This document shows, in pieces, positions 16,510 to 25,571 of a DNA stretch of 40,240 bases. Made by a program: the position numbers and the translations under genes. The stretch lies in NCBI GenBank assembly GCA_021648375.1, contig JAKISW010000024.1:1-40240 (forward strand). Reading direction: 5' to 3'. This DNA comes from Devosiaceae bacterium. GTDB taxonomy: Bacteria > Pseudomonadota > Alphaproteobacteria > Rhizobiales > Devosiaceae. Every line of letters starts with the position of its first letter. The stretch's first letter is position 1. The notes under the pieces are model-generated. The model had not been told where the DNA came from and did not search any database. It saw only the letters and a list, made by a program, of their open reading frames with translations.

Positions 16510-16557
16510 AATTTCCTGCAAAACCAAATTCTTGCAAAACCAAATTCTTGCAAAACT
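16510..16557. repeat. 16-bp tandem repeat, three copies
   Basis: Units 16510-16525, 16526-16541 and 16542-16557, each close to AAATTCTTGCAAAACC. The last two differ only at the final base. The repeat lies between the DUF2842 start and ctaA. No role can be assigned. Confidence 0.8.
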
Positions 16558-16640
16558 ATGATTGCCAATTGTTTGAACTCCCTTTACCACTTCTTGTCAG
16601 ATAATATATCGCAAATAAGTATTGCCCCAAACAAATTTCA

Positions 16641-17732
16641 GTGGATAGTTACGTGACACATTCGGTTCAATCAGCCATAAATTCCTTGCCCGCAGACGGT
16701 CCTGACAGGTTACGTCCGGTGCGCATCTGGCTCTATGTGCTTGCCGCTGCCATTCTAGCATTAGTGGCGGTTGGCGGCTTGACCAGATTGACTGATTCCG
16801 GCCTTTCCATAACCAGCTGGAAACCAATTTCAGGCATGTTGCCACCGCTGTCTGCTCAGGACTGGCAAGCAGAATTTGAGGCCTATAAATTAATACCCGA
16901 ATTTATTAAGCAGAATTATTGGATGGAACTTTCTGACTTTAAATTTATTTTCTGGTGGGAGTGGGGACATCGTTTTTTAGGGCGGATGATTGGCCTGATA
17001 TTTGCAGTCCCGTTTGTGATTTTTCTTGTGCAGGGCCGCTTGTCAAAAAAACTGGCCCCTTCGCTGGCCTTATTGTTTGTACTCGGCGGCTTTCAGGGGT
17101 TTTTGGGCTGGTGGATGGTTTCTTCTGGCCTGACCGCCCGAGTTGATGTTTCCCAATATCGTCTGGCTGCCCATCTTGGTGCCGCAAGCATATTGTTCGC
17201 CGCGATAGTCTGGGTAGCTCGAAGATTGGAACCCAAAACCTCGTCCGCCTCTTATATGAAAGCATCCTCCGGCGGACGTCTGGCATTAAAATTTATGGCC
17301 CTTCTGGTTTTTATTCAAATAATCAAAGGCGCGTTTGTTGCCGGACTTGATGCGGGATATGCCTTTAATACATGGCCCCTTATGGAGGGAAGCTGGATAC
17401 CTGCTGGCCTGCTTGCAATGCAACCGGCGTGGTTGAACTTGTTTGAAAACCTGCTGACGGTGCAGTTTTCTCATCGCATGCTGGGCTATGTTATTGGAAT
17501 ATTTGGCCTGATCATGCTGGCCTATGGTTTTCGAAAAAGGTCGAGCCTGCTTTCGGGGTGGATGCGAATTATAGGTATTGTGATTATTCTGCAAATAATT
17601 CTTGGTATAGTTACACTTGTTTTGGTGGTGCCGATGCCGTTGGCCCTTGGACATCAGGCGCTGGCCTTTGTGTTGTTTGCATCAATATTTGCAGCACTGG
17701 CCGATACCAGCAGCAAGCCGCCATTGGCTTAA
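16641..17732 (+). CDS. ctaA: Heme A synthase, COX15/CtaA family
   Basis: About 363 residues with eight predicted membrane helices in two similar halves. Typical alphaproteobacterial CtaA motifs: VGGLTRLTDSGLSITSWKPI near residues 34-53, FWWEWGHRFLGRMIGL with the heme-ligand-type His near 110, and the second-half equivalents FSHRMLGYVIG and LGHQALAF. It oxidises heme O to heme A for aa3-type cytochrome oxidase. The start is not certain: GTG at 16641 or GTG at 16653, neither with a good ribosome site. A stand-alone gene between DUF2842 and the ribosomal operon. Confidence 0.92.
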   Translation: MDSYVTHSVQSAINSLPADGPDRLRPVRIWLYVLAAAILALVAVGGLTRLTDSGLSITSWKPISGMLPPLSAQDWQAEFEAYKLIPEFIKQNYWMELSDFKFIFWWEWGHRFLGRMIGLIFAVPFVIFLVQGRLSKKLAPSLALLFVLGGFQGFLGWWMVSSGLTARVDVSQYRLAAHLGAASILFAAIVWVARRLEPKTSSASYMKASSGGRLALKFMALLVFIQIIKGAFVAGLDAGYAFNTWPLMEGSWIPAGLLAMQPAWLNLFENLLTVQFSHRMLGYVIGIFGLIMLAYGFRKRSSLLSGWMRIIGIVIILQIILGIVTLVLVVPMPLALGHQALAFVLFASIFAALADTSSKPPLA

Positions 17733-17830
17733 CGCCGTTGATTTGGCGCTATTGGCATAGCTGGATTAATTGACGGTATCATAATACCGCGCTAATAACC
17801 TGTTGAAATCAAACAATAAAATATTAGTGC

Positions 17831-17859
17831 TTGACGTATATCGGTTGGGAATGTAACAC
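17831..17859 (+). promoter_or_regulatory. Candidate sigma-70-type promoter of rplM-rpsI
   Basis: TTGACG at 17831-17836 and TAACAC at 17854-17859 are separated by 17 bp, in the gap before rplM. The predicted transcript would have a leader of about 75 nt. The -35 match is strong and the -10 match moderate. Confidence 0.5.
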
Positions 17860-17940
17860 GCGCACAATAGGCCGGTTATTTTAAAAATTCCCGGCAATTA
17901 AAGTATTCCAGCTGAATTTAAAATTTTAGGAAATCAAATC

Positions 17941-18405
17941 ATGAAGACCTTTTCGGCAAAGGCCAGCGAGATCGAAAAAAAGTGGATTTTGATCGACGCC
18001 AAGGGCCTGGTGGTTGGCCGTTTGGCTGCCATTATTGCCACTCGACTGCGTGGCAAGCATCTGCCAATTTTTACCCCCCATGTTGATTGCGGCGACAATA
18101 TTATTGTCATCAACGCTGATCAGATTAAACTAACCGGTAAAAAACTCGATCAGCGTAAATTTCACTGGCACACGGGCTATCCCGGCGGCATTAAAGAGCG
18201 CACTTCGCGCCAGATACTTGAGGGACGTTTCCCTGAACGGGTGTTGGAAAATGCGGTTCGCCGCATGTTGCCCGGCGGGCCTCTTACCCGCGCTCAGTTG
18301 AAAAACCTGCGCATTTATGCCGGCGAGGAACATCCCCATGAAGCTCAGCAGCCCACCACATTTGATGTTGGCGCTCTTAATTCCAAAAATGTGAAGGTTG
18401 GTTAA
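17941..18405 (+). CDS. rplM: 50S ribosomal protein L13
   Basis: 154 residues. Recognisable throughout as L13: MKTFSAKASEIEKKWILIDA, VVGRLAAIIATRLRGKH, GDNIIVINADQIKLTGKK, and PERVLENAVRRMLPGGPL in the C-terminal half. It binds 23S rRNA early in large-subunit assembly. The ATG has AGGA 9 nt upstream. rpsI follows after 2 bp, the conserved bacterial L13-S9 pair. Confidence 0.99.
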   Translation: MKTFSAKASEIEKKWILIDAKGLVVGRLAAIIATRLRGKHLPIFTPHVDCGDNIIVINADQIKLTGKKLDQRKFHWHTGYPGGIKERTSRQILEGRFPERVLENAVRRMLPGGPLTRAQLKNLRIYAGEEHPHEAQQPTTFDVGALNSKNVKVG

Positions 18406-18407
18406 AG

Positions 18408-18893
18408 ATGGCCGAAGATCAAACACTAAGCTCTCTTGAAGAGTTGGCTGAGGTTGCAGAAAACATCGCTCCTGAAGCTCCTGTCTATGTGCAAAAGCTT
18501 GATGAGCATGGCCGCGCCTATGCCACTGGCAAACGTAAAGATGCTGTTGCCCGTGTCTGGATTAAACCAGGTTCCGGTCGCATTACTATTAATGGCCGCG
18601 AGTTCGAAAAATATTTTGCTCGTCCGGTTTTGCGTCTGGTATTGATGCAACCGGTTATCGCCGCTGAACGTTCAGATCAGTATGATGTGGTAGCTACGGT
18701 TTCCGGCGGTGGCCTTTCTGGGCAGGCAGGGGCTGTGCGCCACGGTATTTCCAAAGCGTTGACCCTGTTTGAGCCGGATTTGCGTCCGGTGCTGAAAAAG
18801 GGCGGCTTTCTTACCCGCGATAGTCGTGTTGTAGAACGCAAGAAATACGGCAAGGCCAAAGCCCGTCGTTCATTCCAGTTCTCCAAGCGTTAA
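18408..18893 (+). CDS. rpsI: 30S ribosomal protein S9
   Basis: 161 residues. The core begins near residue 40 with AYATGKRKDAVARVWIKPG and ends with the S9 signature KYGKAKARRSFQFSKR, whose terminal Lys-Arg reaches the P-site tRNA. The first 35-40 residues are an acidic extension seen in alphaproteobacterial S9 and absent from E. coli S9. Translated with rplM and closed by the terminator at 18955-18983. Confidence 0.99.
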   Translation: MAEDQTLSSLEELAEVAENIAPEAPVYVQKLDEHGRAYATGKRKDAVARVWIKPGSGRITINGREFEKYFARPVLRLVLMQPVIAAERSDQYDVVATVSGGGLSGQAGAVRHGISKALTLFEPDLRPVLKKGGFLTRDSRVVERKKYGKAKARRSFQFSKR

Positions 18894-18954
18894 TTTTATT
18901 TTATCGACTTGCACTTCATTGGATCTGCAAGGTTTGCTAAAATTTCAAGACATG

Positions 18955-18983
18955 AAAAAGGCTCCCGTTTGGGAGCCTTTTTT
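18955..18983. terminator. Bidirectional intrinsic terminator after rpsI
   Basis: AAAAA (18955-18959), GGCTCCC (18960-18966), loop GTTT, GGGAGCC (18971-18977), TTTTTT (18978-18983). The flanking A- and T-runs let it work in both directions, for rpsI from the left and the metal ATPase gene (stop at 19011) from the right. Confidence 0.93.
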
Positions 18984-19010
18984 GTTGTATCAGCTTCAAA
19001 CAACCATCTA

Positions 19011-21125
19011 CTACTTTTTGAATTTATAACCCAGCAGCCTTAGGGCATTTGCTGTCACCAGCAATGTTGCGCCGGTATCGGCCAGAATTGCCATCCAAAG
19101 AGTGGTTATTCCCAGCATGGTGGTAACCAGAAATACAGCCTTTAGCCCCAAAGCAACAGTAATGTTCTGGTGAATATTGTTCATGGTTGCTCGTGAAAGG
19201 TTCACCAGTGCTGGAACATCAGAAACGCGCTCGTGCATCAGGGCGGCATCGGCGGTTTCCAGAGCCACATCGGTTCCTCCACCCATGGCAATCCCCACAT
19301 CAGCTCTGGCCAGGGCCGGGGCGTCGTTAATGCCATCGCCCACCATGGCAATGTTGCCACGCTCCTTAAGCCTTTCAATTTCCGCCAGCTTGTCTTCAGG
19401 CATAAGCTCGGCTTTAACCTCAATACCTAGTTGGGCTGCCAGGGCATTGCCGGTGCGCTTGTTGTCACCAGTCAGCATTACAGCGCCAACCCCGGCATCT
19501 TTGAGCTGCTTCATGGCGCTTGTTGCGTCTTTGCGCAATTCATCCCGTAGGGCAATTAATCCAAGGATTTTGTTGTCACCAATTTCTTTTTCCAGAATTA
19601 CCACGGCAATAGTCTTGCCTTCGTCTTCCAGCGCTTCAAGTATTTTTTGTTGTTCAACGCTGAACTGGGAAACTTCACTTGCATAACGAGGAGAGGCAAT
19701 TATGGCTAATTTGCCACCAACATTTGCCTGAACGCCGCGACCGCTAAGCGCTGAGGAATCGGTCGCATCTTTGATGGCAATTCCCCGTTGCTTCACCTCT
19801 TCAACAATGGCAACCGCCAATGGATGCGAAGAACTGGCTTCCACCGCTCCGGCATATTCAAGCAGGGTTTTTTCATCACCAGAGAAGGTTTTGACATCGG
19901 TTATTTTTGGTTCGCCCTTGGTCAGGGTGCCTGTTTTATCAAATGCAACGATTTTTACCTTGCCTATAGCTTCAAGGACTGCGCCCCCCTTCATCAGCAG
20001 GCCTCGTTTTGCCCCGGCAGAAATGCCTGAAGTTATTGCCGCTGGCGTGGATAAAACCAGCGCACATGGACAGCCGATAAGCAGAATTGCCAGACCACGA
20101 TAAACCCACTCGGTCATATCGCCGCCAAAAAACATCGGCGGAATAAAGGCGATCATAGCCGAAACAACGAATACCCCTGGAGTATAATATTTAGAAAAAT
20201 CATCGATAAATCTTGCAGTAGGAGCCTTGCTTGCCTGCGCGTCTTCCACCATTTGCAAAATGCGCGAAATCATGTTGTTTTCTACGGTGTTTTCTACTGT
20301 GACGCGGATAACTCCTTCCGCATTGATCGAACCGGCAAAAACACTGTCGCCAACCTGTTTGCGCTTGGGCATGGATTCACCTGTAACGGCAGCTTCATCA
20401 ATTGAGGTCTGGCCTTTGCTGATTATGCCATCGGCTGGAATGCGACCGCCCGGACGAACTTCAATAATGTCGCCAATTTCCAATTCATCAGCGCTTACTT
20501 CCTTTGTTCCGTCCTCAGTAATAAGAAACGCCGATTTTGGTACCAGATCAGCCAGCGCCTGCACAGATTTACGGGCCTTGGCCGCAGCCATTGCTTCAAG
20601 CAGTTCGCCGATTAAGAAGAAAAAGACCACAATCGAGGCTTCTGCTGCCTCGTCAATAAATATGGCACCGATCACTGCAACCGTGACCAGGGTTTCGATA
20701 GTAAATGGCTGTCCGGCAATTGCCGCCGCCCAGGCTTTTCTTGCCAAAGGAACCAGCGCAATCAATCCCGCCGCGGCAAATACATATCCTGAATATTGCG
20801 GTAAAAACAGAACCAGTCCCCAGGCGAAGGAAAGCAGCAGTGTGGTGCCTATAACCAACTGCCCTTTACCAGTTTGCCACCAGTGCAAATTGGCCAGACG
20901 ATCTTTTTCGCCGGGTTGGGTTACCTTGTAGCCCAGTTTTTCGACAGCCTTGATAATCGGGCGCGCATCATTGGCCGCATCTGAAAGATCGAATTTTAGC
21001 TTTTGAGTGGTGTAATTGAGTTTGACGTTTTCCACACCGGGAATATTGCAAACCACTCCTTCGATTTTTGCAGTGCAGCTTGCGCAATCCATGCCGTCAA
21101 CGAGCAGGGTTTTTGTGTTTGCCAT
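19011..21125 (-). CDS. Heavy-metal P1B-type ATPase, Zn/Cd/Pb exporter type (ZntA/CadA)
   Basis: 704 residues. One N-terminal heavy-metal-associated domain with GMDCASC (11-17); then eight membrane helices. TGES phosphatase loop (AAVTGESMPK); CPC ion site in IGCPCALVLSTPAA at about 351-353; phosphorylation site DKTGTLT at about 395-401; ATP-site HP motif in SSHPLAVAI; hinge MVGDGINDAPALA. The last helix has ADTGATLLVTANALRLL. The Asp there together with CPC is the P1B-2 (Zn2+, Cd2+, Pb2+) signature, as opposed to the Cu+ type. It would export excess divalent metal to the periplasm. A MerR-type promoter with a CadR/PbrR-like dyad lies just upstream. Confidence 0.94.
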   Translation of the reverse strand: MANTKTLLVDGMDCASCTAKIEGVVCNIPGVENVKLNYTTQKLKFDLSDAANDARPIIKAVEKLGYKVTQPGEKDRLANLHWWQTGKGQLVIGTTLLLSFAWGLVLFLPQYSGYVFAAAGLIALVPLARKAWAAAIAGQPFTIETLVTVAVIGAIFIDEAAEASIVVFFFLIGELLEAMAAAKARKSVQALADLVPKSAFLITEDGTKEVSADELEIGDIIEVRPGGRIPADGIISKGQTSIDEAAVTGESMPKRKQVGDSVFAGSINAEGVIRVTVENTVENNMISRILQMVEDAQASKAPTARFIDDFSKYYTPGVFVVSAMIAFIPPMFFGGDMTEWVYRGLAILLIGCPCALVLSTPAAITSGISAGAKRGLLMKGGAVLEAIGKVKIVAFDKTGTLTKGEPKITDVKTFSGDEKTLLEYAGAVEASSSHPLAVAIVEEVKQRGIAIKDATDSSALSGRGVQANVGGKLAIIASPRYASEVSQFSVEQQKILEALEDEGKTIAVVILEKEIGDNKILGLIALRDELRKDATSAMKQLKDAGVGAVMLTGDNKRTGNALAAQLGIEVKAELMPEDKLAEIERLKERGNIAMVGDGINDAPALARADVGIAMGGGTDVALETADAALMHERVSDVPALVNLSRATMNNIHQNITVALGLKAVFLVTTMLGITTLWMAILADTGATLLVTANALRLLGYKFKK

Positions 21126-21163
21126 GTTATTTATATCCCGGTCAAATTTGATTCTGAACGGCG

Positions 21164-21194
21164 GGTATAAGACCTCTAGCTACTATAGGTTCAA
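21164..21194 (-). promoter_or_regulatory. MerR-family (ZntR/CadR/PbrR-type) promoter of the metal ATPase gene
   Basis: On the minus strand: -35 TTGAAC (21194-21189), a 19-bp spacer and -10 TATACC (21169-21164). The spacer holds the dyad ACCTATAG-tag-CTAGAGGT (21190-21172), seven of eight positions paired. A 19-20 bp spacer filled by such a dyad is the known hallmark of MerR-family metal-responsive promoters, and this dyad closely resembles known CadR/PbrR operators. The -10 lies about 40 bp before the ATPase ATG. No MerR-family gene is in the window. Confidence 0.85.
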
Positions 21195-21379
21195 GAGAAA
21201 AATCTAAAATCCTGCAATTTTCTGAACTTTGTTTCGATTGGCGATAAAACCTTCTGATCATATTATTTTGACTTGGTGATATTGAACTTGTTCGCTATGG
21301 CTTTTTGGTAGTTTTGATTATTTTTACTGTAGAATCAAAATTTGCGTGCTGTAACAATTGCCTAGAAAGCTTTGTCGGA

Positions 21380-22063
21380 ATGGAAATTTCACTGGTTACC
21401 CTGATTTTATTGCCGGTCGGGCTTGGGCTTTTGGGGTTTATTGAACCATGTACCATTGGTGGGCATCTGGTATTTCTGGATACTCAGAAATCGCGCTCCC
21501 GAAACGATAAAATCAAGGCGGTTGGAGTATTTGTTGCTGCAAGGGCCATTATTACCGGGGCATTTGGAGCATTTATTGCATTTTTGGGGCAAAAGCTCAT
21601 TGGCGTTCAAACCGGAATGTGGTTGGTGTTTGGATCTATTTATCTGCTGATTGGTATCGCATTTATGATCGGTAGGGCCGGTTTGATCAAACAGCGGATA
21701 AACCTTGCTCCGGCAGCTTGGAAAAAGGCCCAAAATCCAATTGTGCTGGGTCTGGCTTTTGGCCTGAATATCCCTGCCTGCTCGGCCCCCATATTGTTTG
21801 GCCTGTTGGGTCTGGCGGCTACGACGGGAACAATTCTGACCGGGTTTATTATGATGTTCCTGTTTGGGCTTTTTCTTTCCCTGCCGCTGATAATATTTGC
21901 TATTGTGCCAAAACTTGGCGACTGGCTGGCAAATCTGGCAACAAAGCTTAGAAAATCCACATGGATAATTGGTGCGATTTTTGTGTTGCTTGGTCTTTGG
22001 TCAATCTGGTTTGGCCTGTTTGTTGATCCGGCCAACTGGGTTGGCCAGATCACTCTAAGCTGA
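21380..22063 (+). CDS. CcdA/DsbD-like membrane thiol-electron transporter
   Basis: About 227 residues from the ATG at 21380; an upstream in-frame extension to 21305 (TTG) would add a Cys-rich stretch, FACCNNCLESF, but has no ribosome site. Six hydrophobic segments. Two Pro-Cys sites lie at the start of symmetry-related helices, GFIEPCTIGGHL (about 20-31) and NIPACSAPILFG (about 135-146), as in the cytochrome c biogenesis/DsbD transmembrane family, which passes reducing equivalents across the membrane. It is divergent from the metal ATPase gene and converges on a cytochrome c gene 19 bp away, which suits a role in cytochrome c or metal-site thiol chemistry. Confidence 0.72.
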   Translation: MEISLVTLILLPVGLGLLGFIEPCTIGGHLVFLDTQKSRSRNDKIKAVGVFVAARAIITGAFGAFIAFLGQKLIGVQTGMWLVFGSIYLLIGIAFMIGRAGLIKQRINLAPAAWKKAQNPIVLGLAFGLNIPACSAPILFGLLGLAATTGTILTGFIMMFLFGLFLSLPLIIFAIVPKLGDWLANLATKLRKSTWIIGAIFVLLGLWSIWFGLFVDPANWVGQITLS

Positions 22064-22082
22064 TTGTATTATAAGAATCTGA

Positions 22083-22574
22083 CTACCCTTCAGGGCCATG
22101 TCCTATATCAATTCCCAAGCTGTCCAGATATTCATCGGTGAATTTATGTTGTTCACTGTCATTGTGTAAAAATGCTACAATGTCCGCCAGTTCCTGGCCG
22201 GTGAATAAAATCTGCGCGCCCATCTCGTCTTCCTGGGCAGCAATCATAAAAGGAGCCATCGCCCACATTTTTGCTGCCAGTTCAAACGGGTTCATCTGGG
22301 CGTCCATATTATGGGCATCAAGGGGAGAGGCATCAATTCCCCCAATTCCATTCACAGCATGACAGGAGGCACAGCCCTTGGTGGCAAACAGTTCCCGGCC
22401 GCGCTCTGCGTTCATTTCCGGTATTTGCAGCTCGACCTCAACTCCCTCATGGGGAATTGCATCAGCATCCACATGAGGAGCAGCACCTGCTGTGCTGGGG
22501 CTGGAAAACGCAGCCCCCGGAATCAATAAAAGAGAAAATATAGCTATAGCATTGGCAAAATCAGATTTCTTCAT
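22083..22574 (-). CDS. Small periplasmic class I cytochrome c
   Basis: 163 residues. Signal peptide (about 1-25, ending GAAFSS), a linker rich in acidic residues and Ala/Pro, then a mono-heme domain: RGRELFATKGCASCHAVNGIGG with CASCH at about 68-72. The distal Met ligand is probably one of those in WAMAPFMIAAQ (about 108-116). C-terminal helix FTGQELADIVAFLH. A likely electron carrier; partner unknown. GGGGG lies 6 nt before the ATG. Convergent with the CcdA-like gene, whose family can serve its maturation. Confidence 0.87.
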   Translation of the reverse strand: MKKSDFANAIAIFSLLLIPGAAFSSPSTAGAAPHVDADAIPHEGVEVELQIPEMNAERGRELFATKGCASCHAVNGIGGIDASPLDAHNMDAQMNPFELAAKMWAMAPFMIAAQEDEMGAQILFTGQELADIVAFLHNDSEQHKFTDEYLDSLGIDIGHGPEG

Positions 22575-22753
22575 CTGTAACCCCCATTAAAAAAATAAAT
22601 GACCCACACCACTTATTTAAGTATTGCAGGCATTTGTTTGTAAGGCAATGGCATTGGCTTTTTTAGCTCCTGACCTCAATATTTATCATAATGGAAGAAA
22701 AATATAGTCAGGGAAAAGCGCAAGAAATTCAGTAAAACTGGCGGGGAATTTTA

Positions 22754-24061
22754 TTAGCTGCCAAATCCAGTCATAAAACTTGCCTTTTGATGTCTTTGGT
22801 CATGGGGAACGTAATTTCTCATAACCCGCTCAATATGTAAAATTGCCTTGTCTGGACCGTCCTCTTTTGCCAATTCGTCAGCCACATCTTTAGCAGCAAT
22901 TTTATAGGGTGAAAAATTTGTCATTTCATTAAAAGCGTGCGCCAGAATTTGCGGTGTTAATTTTTTGAGTAAAACAGGCTCAGGTCCGCAACCAAGCTCA
23001 TGCACCCGGCGGCCCCAATAGGGCTGGTCGATTGCCTGGGGCACCACAAAGGTCGGTTTGCCGGCATAAAGACCGGCAGCGGTTGTTCCGGCACCCCCAT
23101 GATGAACAACCGCGCTCATATATTTAAGCAGTTTGTCGTGGGGGGCTTTAGATATTGCCATGACGTTTTTGGGAAGGTTATCGTCTTTTATTCCTCCCCA
23201 TCCGCTGGCTACGACCACTCTTTTACCGCTTATGGATACAGCCTCTTTCAGCAATTGCGTATTGCGTTCAGCTCCAAAGGGCATTGAGCCAAATCCCACA
23301 TATATGGGAGGTTCGCCAAGGGATAAAAAATCCTGAAGTTTTTTAGAAGGCTCCCATCCGGTCTGATCTTCAAGTCTCCAATAACCGGTTACTATTGCGG
23401 TTTTTGGCCAATCTCTTGGTCGCGGGGAAACCAGGGGAGAATAAGCGTAAAGGGTTACAAGGTTTTTTCCGTCGGTATCCTTAAAAAAACCACTGTTTTT
23501 CCTTGGTTCAAGGCCCATTAGTTCTTTGCGCAATTTATCACGGGGAAAGTCGTAATAGGCTTGCTGAACAATGGTTGCTGTATGGCTCAGCCAGTTAAGA
23601 GCTCGCCCCATATCAGGAATACCAAACGAGCATATGGGGAATTCCCCGGTGGAATTAAGTGGCTGTAAGGCGCTCATTATGGTTGGAATATCCATCGCTT
23701 CGCCGAAGTCTATGGCAAAACTGGTGTTGATATTCATGATTATTGCATCAGCACCCTGCACCATTTTCCATGAGTTGCGTGCTGCTTGTTCAACGATTTC
23801 CTGCCCCTGCTGCAAAAGAGCCGGCATATTAAGCAGAAAGTTTTCGCTTGCGTGTTCAAAATTAGATTGCTTGAGGAAGGCACGAATATTCCCGCCAAGA
23901 TCGCAAAATTCGATACCCAGATTAAGTACTTCGTCAGCGAAATCAGATGGGGCCCCCACCACAACACTATAGCCCCGTTTGCGCAATTCCAGCGCCAACG
24001 CCAGATAAGGCTGCACATCACCCCGGGTGCCAATTGTTGTAATTGCAATTCTCTTGCTCAT
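22754..24061 (-). CDS. GT1-family (UGT-like) glycosyltransferase
   Basis: 435 residues. N-terminal GT28/UGT-like start ITTIGTRGDVQPYLALALEL. C-terminal UDP-glucuronosyl/glucosyltransferase domain with PPIYVGFGSMPFG (about 262) and the donor-site signature VVHHGGAGTTAAGLYAGKP followed by PQAIDQPYWGRRV. This matches sterol/lipid and macrolide or glycopeptide glycosyltransferases that act on small hydrophobic acceptors. Donor and acceptor are unknown. It has its own ribosome site (AAGGAG, 9 nt) and no biosynthetic neighbours, so a glycolipid or xenobiotic-modifying role is only a guess. Confidence 0.85.
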   Translation of the reverse strand: MSKRIAITTIGTRGDVQPYLALALELRKRGYSVVVGAPSDFADEVLNLGIEFCDLGGNIRAFLKQSNFEHASENFLLNMPALLQQGQEIVEQAARNSWKMVQGADAIIMNINTSFAIDFGEAMDIPTIMSALQPLNSTGEFPICSFGIPDMGRALNWLSHTATIVQQAYYDFPRDKLRKELMGLEPRKNSGFFKDTDGKNLVTLYAYSPLVSPRPRDWPKTAIVTGYWRLEDQTGWEPSKKLQDFLSLGEPPIYVGFGSMPFGAERNTQLLKEAVSISGKRVVVASGWGGIKDDNLPKNVMAISKAPHDKLLKYMSAVVHHGGAGTTAAGLYAGKPTFVVPQAIDQPYWGRRVHELGCGPEPVLLKKLTPQILAHAFNEMTNFSPYKIAAKDVADELAKEDGPDKAILHIERVMRNYVPHDQRHQKASFMTGFGS

Positions 24062-24339
24062 TCAACCCAGCTCCTTCCCTGTCGGTCAATTGTCTGGAGT
24101 GACATTAGAATCAAATATTTGTGCAGTTCATAACAATTACAAGCCTTACCAATTACAAGACAAAAATGTGGCGGTTTTGCTTGACTATAAATCTGACAGC
24201 TCTATTCAAGTTTTAATCACAATTATCTGGTATAAGTAAATCTGGCAAAATGCTCTTAAATGCAGTTTTGTGTTAGGATTTACTCCACGCTCATTTACTA
24301 GTTTTGGCAAGAGCAGCAATTTTTAATAAGAGAATTCTT

Positions 24340-25551
24340 ATGGAACCCGAATTTCATCGCATCAAACGCCTTCCTCCGTATGTTTTTGAGCATATAAACC
24401 CTATTAAAGCCAAGGCGCGCGCTAACGGGGTTGATATTATTGATCTTGGTATGGGCAATCCAGATCTGCCAACTCCAAAGCATATTGTTGATAAGCTGGT
24501 GGAGACTGTCGCCGATCCGCGCACCCATCGTTATTCCGCATCCAGAGGTATTCCCGGTCTAAGGAAAGCCCAGGCCTCCTATTATGGTCGCCGGTTTGGT
24601 GTAAAGTTGAACCCGGATACTCAGGTTGTTGCCACCCTTGGTTCCAAAGAGGGGTTTGCCAATATGGCTCAGGCCATAACAGCTCCGGGTGATGTGGTTT
24701 TGGTGCCAAACCCTACCTATCCCATTCATTCCTTTGGGTTTATTATGTCGGGTGGAGTTGTTCGCTCTATGCCTGCGGCCCCCAATGATGAGTTTTTTCG
24801 GGTGCTTGATCGGGCAGTGCGCCATTCGATTCCCAAGCCCATTGCACTGATTTTGAATTATCCTTCAAATCCCACCGCCTATGTGGCCGATCTGGATTTT
24901 TACGCAAAAGTTGTAAAATACTGCAAAGCTAACGAAATTTATATCCTTTCAGATTTGGCATATTCTGAAGTTTATTTTGATGGCAACCCACCTCCATCAA
25001 TTCTTCAGGTTCCCGATGCGATGGATATTGCGGTTGAGTTTACTTCCATGTCCAAAACCTTCTCTATGCCTGGATGGCGCATGGGTTTTGCTGTTGGTAA
25101 TGAAAAACTGATTGCTGCCCTTTCAAGGGTTAAATCCTATCTGGACTATGGGGCGTTTACCCCCATTCAGGTGGCAGCAACTGCAGCCCTTAATGGTCCT
25201 GATGATTGCATTGCAGAAGTGCGCAAGATCTATAAAAGTCGCCGTGATGTGCTGGTGACAAGTTTTGGCCGCGCCGGCTGGAAAATACCATCACCCCCGG
25301 CGACCATGTTTGCCTGGGTTCCAATCCCCGATGAATTTGCACATCTTGGATCTTTGGAATTTGCCAAATTGCTGATTACCGAAGCTGCGGTAGCCGTGGC
25401 ACCGGGAGTGGGCTTTGGGGAATATGGCGATCAATATGTGCGCATTGCCCTAGTGGAAAACGAACAGCGCCTGCGTCAGGCAGCGCGCAATCTCAAAAAA
25501 TTTCTATCTGGCGCAAAAACCAATTCCAACGTTATATCGCTGAATAAATAG
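24340..25551 (+). CDS. PLP-dependent class I aminotransferase (AlaC/DAP-aminotransferase-like)
   Basis: 403 residues from the ATG at 24340 (AAGAG 7 nt upstream). Fold-type I aminotransferase: LGMGNPDLPTPKHIV near the start, HRYSASRGIPGLRKA, NPTYPIHSFGF, LNYPSNPTA (Asn), DLAYSEVYFDG (Asp-Tyr), and the PLP lysine in SMSKTFSMPGWRMGFAVG at about residue 238. Close to E. coli AlaC (glutamate-pyruvate aminotransferase); alphaproteobacterial members are often annotated as LL-diaminopimelate aminotransferase. Typically found just before hom, as here apart from one gene inserted on the other strand. Confidence 0.9.
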   Translation: MEPEFHRIKRLPPYVFEHINPIKAKARANGVDIIDLGMGNPDLPTPKHIVDKLVETVADPRTHRYSASRGIPGLRKAQASYYGRRFGVKLNPDTQVVATLGSKEGFANMAQAITAPGDVVLVPNPTYPIHSFGFIMSGGVVRSMPAAPNDEFFRVLDRAVRHSIPKPIALILNYPSNPTAYVADLDFYAKVVKYCKANEIYILSDLAYSEVYFDGNPPPSILQVPDAMDIAVEFTSMSKTFSMPGWRMGFAVGNEKLIAALSRVKSYLDYGAFTPIQVAATAALNGPDDCIAEVRKIYKSRRDVLVTSFGRAGWKIPSPPATMFAWVPIPDEFAHLGSLEFAKLLITEAAVAVAPGVGFGEYGDQYVRIALVENEQRLRQAARNLKKFLSGAKTNSNVISLNK

Positions 25552-25571
25552 GCCGTTTCTTGATCGAGTAA

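Noticed and set aside
20227..20931. 234-codon plus-strand open frame opposite the metal ATPase gene
   Set aside because: Shadow of the ATPase coding sequence; Ser/Ala/Thr-rich with no domain pattern.
24181..24208. TTGACT-N16-TATTCA as a promoter for the aminotransferase gene
   Set aside because: The -10 match is poor and the distance to the start long; not strong enough to list.
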